Shown: one piece after another, positions 1-5,020 of the stretch
Layout of the letters: the number at the start of each line of letters is the position of its first letter
How positions within the stretch are numbered: the first letter of the stretch is position 1
Origin: DATARH01 sp035309005
GTDB taxonomy: Bacteria; Pseudomonadota; Alphaproteobacteria; ATCC43930; CGMCC-115725
Direction: 5' to 3'
Length of the DNA stretch: 9,614 nt
NCBI GenBank assembly: GCA_035309005.1
Contig: DATGFP010000071.1
Coordinates: forward strand, 1 to 9,614
Position numbers and translations under genes: made by a program
Notes under the pieces: model-generated
Databases searched by the model: none
What the model was told of the DNA's origin: nothing
The model's input: the letters and a program-made list of their open reading frames with translations, nothing else

Positions 1-775
1 GTTCGCGCAGCTTAAGAAAGACGGTCTTCTGGTCGGGCTGCTCCGGCAGGTCGGGGAAGGCCTCGCGCAAGCGGCGGACGACCGACGGGCTCGACAGGCG
101 AAAGAAGGTGTTGATCTCCTTTTCGAGGCCCAGGGTCGTCACCAGCGGCTGGTTGGTGTCCTGCCGCTCCATCGACGGCAGCAATTCCTTCGCCTTTGCG
201 TTGTCCGGCTCGCGGTCGAGCGTGAAGCGCAGATTGTTGCAGATGTAATCATGCCCCGGATAGACCAGCGTGGCGTCGGGCAATTTCGCCAGCTGCGTCG
301 CGAAGCTGTGGTAGAGCTCGCTCGGGTGGCCGCCATTGTGGCAATTGCCGGCGCCGGCGTTGAAGAGCGTGTCGCCGCTGAACAGCGCCCGCGTGTCGCC
401 GCGCGACAGGACGCAGATGTGCGACATGGTGTGGCCCGGCGTGTCGAGGCATTCGAGTTCGACGCTGCGCCCGACCTTGATGACGTCGCCGGCCTGCAAG
501 CCCCGGTCGATGCCGGCGATCTGCTCCCGGGCGCCGGCATGCGCCAAGAGCTTGGCGCCGGTCGCCGCGATCACCTGGTCGTTGCCGCCGGTATGGTCGC
601 GATGATGGTGCGTGTTGAGCACCTGGGTGATGGTCCAGCCCTTCGCCTTGGCGGCGGCGAGGCATTTTTCATGGTCGAGCGGATCGACCGCGAGCGCCTC
701 GCCGGTCTCGCCGCATGCGATCAAATAATTGAAATTGCGCCCAGAATTGGCGGTCCACACCTGTTCGACAAGCAT
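1..775 (-). CDS. gloB: Hydroxyacylglutathione hydrolase (glyoxalase II), 3' end outside window
   Basis: Metallo-beta-lactamase-fold thioesterase that would hydrolyse S-D-lactoylglutathione to D-lactate and glutathione, the second step of cytosolic methylglyoxal detoxification. The ATG at 775 opens a frame that runs uninterrupted to base 1 (258 codons visible), so the C-terminus and stop are missing. The binuclear metal site is complete: THHHRDH gives H56, H58, D60 and H61, then H115 (TPGHT), D135 (SGDTLF) and H175 (YPGHDY). These positions closely parallel glyoxalase II enzymes. After H175, the segment NNLRFTLDREPDN matches the start of the family's C-terminal helical domain. One departure is GAGNCHNGG after GDTLF, where classical enzymes have a GCGRFFEG-like loop. 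This may mark a subfamily with altered substrate preference, and a related MBL thioesterase remains possible. A weak GGGGCGAAGG lies just before the ATG. The gene is divergent from the Fic module. Confidence 0.85.
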   Translation of the reverse strand, partial: MLVEQVWTANSGRNFNYLIACGETGEALAVDPLDHEKCLAAAKAKGWTITQVLNTHHHRDHTGGNDQVIAATGAKLLAHAGAREQIAGIDRGLQAGDVIKVGRSVELECLDTPGHTMSHICVLSRGDTRALFSGDTLFNAGAGNCHNGGHPSELYHSFATQLAKLPDATLVYPGHDYICNNLRFTLDREPDNAKAKELLPSMERQDTNQPLVTTLGLEKEINTFFRLSSPSVVRRLREAFPDLPEQPDQKTVFLKLRE

Positions 776-805
776 CCTTCGCCCCGCGCGGTTTTATGCC
801 GCTAC

Positions 806-811
806 AGTATA
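806..811 (-). promoter_or_regulatory. Candidate -10 element for the glyoxalase II gene
   Basis: Read on the minus strand, 811-806 is TATACT, a 5/6 match to the sigma70 -10 box, 30 bases upstream of the glyoxalase ATG. No good -35 is found at 16-18 bp, so this is a weak prediction. Confidence 0.25.
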
Positions 812-945
812 GGTTCCCGGCCCGGGCTGCGCCATCCCTGCCTCATCGAGGACGGCGATGCAAGCTGCTGTTCAGCAAAACGCGGTCCGGTCCGAGAAAG
901 CCACGGAGCAGGCTGCGACCCAAACGGCTGGGGCGCGATGTAGCC

Positions 946-974
946 TCGACGGGCAACGGGACGGAGGCTATATA
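946..974 (+). promoter_or_regulatory. Sigma70-like promoter of the Fic module
   Basis: TCGACG at 946-951 matches the -35 consensus at 4 of 6 positions. It is followed by a 17-bp spacer and TATATA at 969-974, which matches the -10 consensus at 4 of 6. Transcription would begin about 20 bases upstream of the antitoxin ATG. The -10 lies inside the palindrome at 966-979, an arrangement typical of self-repressed toxin-antitoxin promoters. Confidence 0.5.
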
Positions 975-979
975 TAGCC
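966..979. promoter_or_regulatory. Perfect 14-bp palindrome GGCTATATATAGCC, candidate operator
   Basis: The sequence equals its own reverse complement over all 14 bases, covers the proposed -10 box, and ends 24 bases before the antitoxin ATG. A dimeric repressor here would block RNA polymerase. In many toxin-antitoxin operons the antitoxin, alone or with the toxin, plays this role. That the 68-aa protein is the binder is inference, because no clear DNA-binding fold is recognised in it. Confidence 0.45.
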
Positions 980-1003
980 GAGCTAAGAACGCAGGAGGAA
1001 CAC

Positions 1004-1210
1004 ATGGCCGAGCGAAAGTCAGCCCTGAAGCGCGCCCCCGAGCGGCCGGCGCTAGCAGCGCTGCTTGAGCGGGCCAAGGGCGTAACCCTGACAGACGCGG
1101 AGATTCGGGAGCAGATGGCCAGCTTCGTCTACGGCAATGCCCCGAAAGGGTCCCGCATCACGAAAGAGTCAGCGCGGCGGGCAGCAAGTCGCCTCCGTGT
1201 TCTTGCCTGA
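1004..1210 (+). CDS. Small putative antitoxin of the Fic module (68 aa)
   Basis: A basic 68-residue protein encoded immediately upstream of a Fic toxin gene and in the same reading frame. The start is well supported by AGGAGG at 993-998, five bases before the ATG. The N-terminal third is Arg/Lys/Ala-rich. The middle and end (EIREQMASFVYGNAPKGSRITKES, residues 33-56, split at about 45) resemble, from memory, the FxYGN...ITxE pattern of small proteins encoded beside Fic genes. An antitoxin role rests mainly on position and gene order. The sequence has no (S/T)xxxE(G/N) motif, the signature of VbhA/FicA-type antitoxins that block the Fic ATP site, so it would have to inhibit differently or have another role. 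Base composition is nearer the genome average than that of the fic gene. It ends in TGA at 1208-1210. Confidence 0.6.
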   Translation: MAERKSALKRAPERPALAALLERAKGVTLTDAEIREQMASFVYGNAPKGSRITKESARRAASRLRVLA

Positions 1211-1222
1211 TGCATCGAACCA

Positions 1223-1846
1223 GTGTTCATATTAGAAGAAGAAAATAGAGAGCTCTACGACCGTATTCAGGAACAAAACCTGAAACGGCAATATGAATTG
1301 TTAACAAATTGTATCGAGATCGGCCTCATGAAGGGTCCGATCTCCTTTGATAAATACTTTTTATGGGCACTGAACCATGTGGCCGTTGCGAATATATCCC
1401 AATTTGGCGGCCGATTTCGGAAGGAACCAATCTACATAGGCGATCACAAGCCACCGCATTTCAATGAAGTAGACGAATGGATGGATCGCTTCATTTCGAC
1501 AGTGCAGGAAAATTGGTATATCTGGTCGCCGACAGAACTTGGTGCCTATGGCTTATGGCGACTCAATTGGATACATCCATTTATCGAGGGTAATGGAAGA
1601 ACGGCGCGGGCTGCCTGTTATTTTCTGCTGTGCGTTCGATCAGGGGCGCTATTGAGCGGCAGGAAGATTGTGCCAGAGCGCATCCGAGAGAATCGCCCTG
1701 GGTATGAAGCGGCCCTGAGAGCCGCTGACCGCGCGTGGGATGACGGCCATCTCGATTTTAGCGAGATGGAGGATTACCTCGCCGGCTTGCTTCAAGCTCA
1801 GCTCGAAGATGATGGGCTTGACTATCAGGGTGCAAGCTCGGTTTAG
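1223..1846 (+). CDS. fic: Fic-family AMPylase-type toxin (207 aa)
   Basis: Fic enzymes usually transfer AMP, or another phosphate-containing group, from a nucleotide onto a hydroxyl of a target protein. Bacterial Fic toxins can arrest growth this way. The active-site motif is intact: HPFIEGNGRTAR at residues 118-129, with catalytic H118, acidic E122 and the GNGR anion hole. Upstream, the RELYDRIQEQN start, the likely target-binding hairpin around IYIGDHKPP (70-78) and LWRLNWIHPF match a compact Fic subfamily. The GTG at 1223 is chosen because it lies just before the family-like N-terminus. No Shine-Dalgarno sequence precedes it, so translation is probably coupled to the upstream gene, 12 bases away. 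An ATG overlapping that gene's stop (1210) is out of frame and closes after 12 codons. Codons are clearly AT-richer than in all neighbours, suggesting horizontal acquisition. The target is unknown. Confidence 0.85.
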   Translation: MFILEEENRELYDRIQEQNLKRQYELLTNCIEIGLMKGPISFDKYFLWALNHVAVANISQFGGRFRKEPIYIGDHKPPHFNEVDEWMDRFISTVQENWYIWSPTELGAYGLWRLNWIHPFIEGNGRTARAACYFLLCVRSGALLSGRKIVPERIRENRPGYEAALRAADRAWDDGHLDFSEMEDYLAGLLQAQLEDDGLDYQGASSV

Positions 1847-1904
1847 ACCGTCTCGCGCAGCCAAACTCTACTGAGACAACTGGGCATCCCGCGCGGCGCG
1901 GCCG

Positions 1905-3053
1905 TCAATGCTGCCGGAAAAAGCGCGCGGCGTTGTCCCAGAGCAGCTTCTGGCGGGTGTCCGGCTCGAGGCTCGACCAGGCGAGGATATTGTCGATCGA
2001 TTGCGGGAATTGGCACTCCGAGTGCGGGTAGTCGGAGGCGTACATCAAGACGTGGTCGCCGAGGAATTGGGTGACGGCGTGGAACATCTCCTCGCCCTCC
2101 TGGTGCTCGATCGAGCAGAAGAAGCGGCCGCTTTGCAAATACTCGCTCGGCTTCATCTTGAGCTGCGCGGTCGAGCCGACATAGGCGTATTGCTCGTCCA
2201 TGCGGCGGCCCCAGAAGGGCAGCCAGCCGAAGCCGCATTCCAGCGTGCCGCAGCGCAAATTCGGGTAGCGGTCGAGCGCGCCGCCGCCGATGAACGCGGC
2301 GATGAAGCGCATCGCGCCCCACGGATGCGACGCGAGGCGGCCCAAGAAGATGTTGTCCCACAGGTCGTTGTGGCCGGGGTAATAGGGCGGGTTCCAGGTC
2401 GAGCTGTGGTGGACGATCGGCAGGTCGTAATCGGCGGCGGCGCGCCAGATCGGGTCGAGTGAGGGATGATCGGCCGGGACCTTGTCGATTTGCGGCTTGA
2501 CCGCGACCGCCCAGCCCGCTTTGCCCCAGGTATGGATCTCGGCGACCGCGGCCTCGACATCGCGGGTCGAGGCGACGATCGGGCCCTTCAGCCGGTCGGG
2601 AAAGCGCCCGCAAAACTCCGCCATATGACGGTGAAAAGCGCGGATCATGCCGGTTTCGAGCGACGCGTCGGCGACCCCGATCAGGCCCGTCCAGCCGCCC
2701 GGCACGAGGAAATGGACGTCGACCCCCTCTTCGTCCATGTCCTGGACGCGGTTGGCCGCGTCGTCGTCCTGGACGCCCGGGCGCGGCAATCGCACGCCGC
2801 GCCAGGTGGTCTCGCGCCCGCTGTGGTCGGGCCGCGGCGCCGCCTCGCCGAGCACCCGGCGGTAATATTGCTGCGCCACCCGGTAGCCGTGCATGCCGTC
2901 CCCGGAATGCTCGGCCGACTGGCGGATCGCCACGCGGTAGGGCGCCAGTTCGGCGAGCCGCGGGCGGAACGCCGGATCGACGTGGCGCTCGATGATCTCG
3001 GCCGCCGGCAGGACGTGGGTATCGCTATCGTAAACGCGCAGCCCGTGTTTCAT
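1905..3053 (-). CDS. Amidohydrolase-2 family metal-dependent hydrolase or decarboxylase (382 aa)
   Basis: A TIM-barrel enzyme of the ACMSD-like amidohydrolase family, whose members decarboxylate or hydrolyse aromatic and other carboxylated substrates with one catalytic metal ion. Visible landmarks are the strand-1 metal motif D11-x-H13 (YDSDTHVLP), a histidine pair H215-H216 (PIVHHSS), the family segment LDRYPNLRCGTLECGFGWLPFW (260-281, split at about 270), and the late aspartate motif SDYPH with D341. The length is normal for the longer members. The ATG at 3053 follows GGGAGG on the minus strand at a suitable distance. It sits 32 bases downstream of a 67-aa unknown protein gene on the same strand, probably in one transcript, and converges on the fic gene with a 58-base gap. 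The substrate cannot be read from sequence. L-fuconolactonases belong to this superfamily, but this protein is longer and is separated from the sugar-acid genes, so I do not assign that role. Confidence 0.85.
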   Translation of the reverse strand: MKHGLRVYDSDTHVLPAAEIIERHVDPAFRPRLAELAPYRVAIRQSAEHSGDGMHGYRVAQQYYRRVLGEAAPRPDHSGRETTWRGVRLPRPGVQDDDAANRVQDMDEEGVDVHFLVPGGWTGLIGVADASLETGMIRAFHRHMAEFCGRFPDRLKGPIVASTRDVEAAVAEIHTWGKAGWAVAVKPQIDKVPADHPSLDPIWRAAADYDLPIVHHSSTWNPPYYPGHNDLWDNIFLGRLASHPWGAMRFIAAFIGGGALDRYPNLRCGTLECGFGWLPFWGRRMDEQYAYVGSTAQLKMKPSEYLQSGRFFCSIEHQEGEEMFHAVTQFLGDHVLMYASDYPHSECQFPQSIDNILAWSSLEPDTRQKLLWDNAARFFRQH

Positions 3054-3067
3054 GCGCCGCGGCCTCC

Positions 3068-3094
3068 CGCCTCAAGCCTCGCGCCTCAAGCCTC
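3068..3094. repeat. 14-bp tandem duplication at a gene junction
   Basis: CGCCTCAAGCCTC occurs at 3068-3080 and again at 3082-3094, a period of 14 bases. The second copy contains the stop of the 67-aa protein gene, and the first lies in the spacer before the amidohydrolase. It looks like a recent local duplication. Confidence 0.7.
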
Positions 3095-3289
3095 CCGGGC
3101 ACCGGCCGAGATGACCCGCGCCGGGCCCTCGACGTCGCGCTCCAGCACCGCGGCGGTCCAATCGCGGGGCGAACCCTTCTTGGTGTCGGCGGCGGCCAGT
3201 TCGCGCGCCTGCTTCGGCGTTTCGGCGATCAGCGTGACGTATTGAAAATCTTCGCCGCCGCCGACCATCGTGCAGCTGAATTTCATCAT
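3086..3289 (-). CDS. Small hypothetical protein (67 aa)
   Basis: No family is recognised. The protein begins MMKFSCTMVGG and contains TLIAETPKQARELAAADT, a strand-then-helix pattern typical of small soluble alpha/beta proteins. There is no signal peptide or membrane segment. The frame stays open upstream to 3403, but the start at 3289 (or the adjacent ATG at 3286) is preferred: AAGGGG lies about eight bases before it on the minus strand, and the upstream residues are Arg/Ser-rich and look untranslated. The gene precedes the amidohydrolase by 32 bases on the same strand, so it may be a small accessory or chaperone-like partner of that enzyme, but only position supports this. The reading frame has genome-like composition. 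Confidence 0.6.
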   Translation of the reverse strand: MMKFSCTMVGGGEDFQYVTLIAETPKQARELAAADTKKGSPRDWTAAVLERDVEGPARVISAGAREA

Positions 3290-3410
3290 GTCAGTACCCC
3301 TTCGGGATCGCGTTAGCGGGAAGTGCGGCATGATTTGGGTGGCAACCCGGCTCGTCGACTGGCGAACCAGCGCCGAGGGCAGCCCCGCCCGACCCGATAA
3401 CACGCCGCCG

Positions 3411-3441
3411 CGGCGGCCGGCAAGCCCACGAATGGCCGCCG
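3411..3441 (-). terminator. Hairpin just after the phospholipid methyltransferase gene
   Basis: CGGCGGCC at 3411-3418 and GGCCGCCG at 3434-3441 form a perfect 8-bp stem with a 15-base loop, beginning nine bases beyond the stop of the minus-strand methyltransferase gene. No T-run follows, so it could be a Rho-assisted terminator or an RNA 3'-end stabiliser. An overlapping palindrome at 3404-3417 could compete with it. Confidence 0.3.
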
Positions 3442-3450
3442 ATCAAGGGC

Positions 3451-4089
3451 TCAGCACAGGACCGAGGCGGGTTTCTCGTTGACGCAGCGCAGCAGCCGCC
3501 AGTAGCCCAAAAGATTGCTCGGGCGGATCTCGCGGGCCGCCAGCTGGCTCTCGCGCAGGAAACTGTCGAGCGGGAAATCGGCGTGAAAGCCGATGTGGCG
3601 CGCCAGGTGCGCCAGGCGCTTTTCCATGAAGCGCAGCGCCCAGTTTTCGCTGGTGAAGTGATTGACCAGCACGATGGTGCCGCCGGGGATGCAGACGCGG
3701 CGCATCTCGGCCGCGAAGCGCGCCGGGCTCGGCACTACCGAAGCGACATAAAGGGCGAGCACCGCGTCGAACGAATTGTCCTCGAAATCGAGGTGCTCGG
3801 CGTCCATGACGTGCAGCCCGCCGACATGGGCGAGCTGTTCGCGGGCGACGCGGCGACGGGCCTTTTCCAGCATCTCGGCGGAAATATCGATGCCGGTGAC
3901 CTGGGAATCGGGGCGAAAATAGGGCAGCGACAACCCGGTGCCGACGCCGACTTCAAGGATGCGCTGCGCCGGGCGATCGTTGGCGACGCGCACCGCCTCC
4001 TTGCGGCCGGGGTGAAACACCGGGCCGAAAACCACGTCGTAAGACCCGGAAAACAGCCGGTAGGTGCGGATCGTGTCGCGTAAATCCAT
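3451..4089 (-). CDS. pmtA: Class I SAM methyltransferase, probable phosphatidylethanolamine N-methyltransferase (212 aa)
   Basis: Likely makes phosphatidylcholine by three successive SAM-dependent methylations of phosphatidylethanolamine at the inner membrane face, as PmtA does in many alphaproteobacteria. The Rossmann methyltransferase core is clear: motif I EVGVGTG (46-52), acidic D68 in GIDIS for the SAM ribose, MDAEHLDF (95-102) near the adenine, SFDAV (106-110), then PGG (135-137) and NHF (143-145). The N-terminal YDVVFGPVFHPGR (18-29) and the stretch YVASVVPSP (114-122) are what point to PmtA of the Rhodobacter type rather than a generic ubiquinone/menaquinone methyltransferase. The length fits that type. 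The ATG at 4089 has no clear Shine-Dalgarno sequence. It is a single gene with about 160-200 non-coding bases on either side. UbiE-like or other lipid methyltransferases are the alternative. Confidence 0.75.
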   Translation of the reverse strand: MDLRDTIRTYRLFSGSYDVVFGPVFHPGRKEAVRVANDRPAQRILEVGVGTGLSLPYFRPDSQVTGIDISAEMLEKARRRVAREQLAHVGGLHVMDAEHLDFEDNSFDAVLALYVASVVPSPARFAAEMRRVCIPGGTIVLVNHFTSENWALRFMEKRLAHLARHIGFHADFPLDSFLRESQLAAREIRPSNLLGYWRLLRCVNEKPASVLC

Positions 4090-4230
4090 GGGCTTGCTGT
4101 CCGCAAATTGTCGGCGGCAATGCCGCGGCCGAAATTGGCGGCGTCACGTTGCCCTCTCGTGCCCGGTTTGTAAACCCGCCCAGGGGTGGGGGTAACGCCG
4201 GGCGAGGCAGCGCGCGGCATGGCAAGCGCT

Positions 4231-4245
4231 CGCCCCGCCGGGGCG
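4231..4245 (-). terminator. Short GC hairpin downstream of the cold-shock gene
   Basis: CGCCCC at 4231-4236 and GGGGCG at 4240-4245 make a 6-bp stem with a 3-base loop, 45 bases beyond the cold-shock stop codon. No T-run follows on the minus strand, so the call is weak. Confidence 0.25.
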
Positions 4246-4290
4246 CAGGCGCGGCGCGCCGGCCGATCGCCAACGCCGAGTCGCGAAGTC

Positions 4291-4851
4291 TCAGGGTATG
4301 ATGGTGACGCGCTCGGCCTCCAGCCCCTTGCGGCCGTCGATCACGTCGACCCGCACCCGCTGGCCGGGGCCGAGCAGATTGACCCCGGAACGCCTGAGCG
4401 CGGTGATATGGACGAAAACGTCCTTGCCGCCGCCATCGGGCGAAATAAACCCGTAGCCCTTTTCGGGCTCGAACCATTTGACCGCGCCCTCGAGCGTCGC
4501 CGCCGGCCGCGCCGGTCGGCGGTCAAACCCGTCGCCCCTGGAATCTCCCCACGGGTCGCCCCTGGGATCGCCGCGAGACGGCGCCGCGGTGCTGCTGTCG
4601 ACATTCAGCACCAGGGTGACGAGCGGCCCCTTGGCGCCGGCGGCAACCTCGCAGCTAATCAGCGCTCCCTCGCGGACGTCGTCGTAACCGGCGCGGCGCA
4701 GGATCGCCATCGGCAGAAAGGCGTCCTGCGAGCCGTCGGACATCGTGACGAAACCAAAGCCTTTGCTGGCGTTGAACCACTTCACCGTCGCATCGACGCG
4801 GCGGCCAGGGGGGATGTCATCCCGGTCGGCGCCGGGGCGGTGATCGTACAT
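4291..4851 (-). CDS. Double cold-shock-domain protein (186 aa)
   Basis: A cytoplasmic single-stranded nucleic-acid binder, probably an RNA chaperone. It has two cold-shock domains. Domain 1 covers about residues 19-86 with RNP1 KGFGFV (30-35), but its RNP2 position reads AFLPMA in place of the usual VFVHxS. Domain 2 covers about 119-186 with RNP1 KGYGFI (131-136) and a canonical RNP2 VFVHIT (145-150). The linker (87-118) is Gly/Arg/Asp-rich with three RGD triplets, probably flexible. Two-domain proteins of about 180-200 residues are common in alphaproteobacteria, including Caulobacter, where some respond to growth phase rather than cold. The ATG at 4851 follows AGAGG on the minus strand. It is transcribed alone, with a candidate hairpin terminator insulating it from the upstream FAH gene. 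Confidence 0.9.
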   Translation of the reverse strand: MYDHRPGADRDDIPPGRRVDATVKWFNASKGFGFVTMSDGSQDAFLPMAILRRAGYDDVREGALISCEVAAGAKGPLVTLVLNVDSSTAAPSRGDPRGDPWGDSRGDGFDRRPARPAATLEGAVKWFEPEKGYGFISPDGGGKDVFVHITALRRSGVNLLGPGQRVRVDVIDGRKGLEAERVTIIP

Positions 4852-4919
4852 GGGGCCTCTAAACGTGCAATTGAACGCGACGAGCGCAGTGAACGCCGAA
4901 ACATAGCGTAAAAGAGTCG

Positions 4920-4945
4920 CATTGCGCTAGCGCCGACATTGCGCT
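4920..4945. repeat. Direct repeat plus small palindrome upstream of the cold-shock gene
   Basis: CATTGCGCT occurs at 4920-4928 and 4937-4945, 17 bases apart, and a perfect 10-bp palindrome GCGCTAGCGC lies at 4924-4933. The site is about 70-95 bases before the cold-shock ATG, where a regulator or promoter element could sit. No matching sigma70 promoter was found, and the function is unknown. Confidence 0.35.
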
Positions 4946-4974
4946 TAGGCCCCGAAGCGCCAGCCGGCCGCCGG

Positions 4975-5007
4975 CCGCCGATCCGCGCCGGCGCCGCGGA
5001 TCGGCGG
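4975..5007 (-). terminator. Strong 13-bp hairpin after the FAH gene
   Basis: CCGCCGATCCGCG (4975-4987) and CGCGGATCGGCGG (4995-5007) are perfect reverse complements around a 7-base loop. The hairpin begins 13 bases after the FAH stop codon, where a terminator is expected. No T-tract follows on the minus strand, so it is either a non-canonical terminator or a 3'-end protector. Confidence 0.5.
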
Positions 5008-5020
5008 GGGTTAGCGGGGT

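Noticed and set aside
776..945. Short frames between glyoxalase II and the Fic module
   Set aside because: No ribosome binding site or protein-like translation. The stretch is best read as the divergent promoter region.
1208..1210. TGA as a selenocysteine codon joining antitoxin and toxin
   Set aside because: No SECIS-like hairpin was identified after it and neither family is a selenoprotein. Simple readthrough remains possible.
1496..1513. S92-TVQ-E96-N97 in the Fic protein matches (S/T)xxxE(G/N)
   Set aside because: It lies inside the Fic core, 21 residues before the catalytic His, not in the N- or C-terminal inhibitory helix of class II or III Fic proteins. It is probably a chance match. 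A structure model placing E96 in the ATP site would revive it.
3404..3417. Palindrome GCCGCCGCGGCGGC
   Set aside because: Low-complexity GC repeat expected by chance here. Kept only as a competitor of the adjacent hairpin.
4114..4126. GCGGCA-A-TGCCGC inverted repeat and nearby GGTTTGTAAACC upstream of the methyltransferase gene
   Set aside because: Short dyads are frequent in GC-rich DNA. No promoter or conserved site ties them to regulation.
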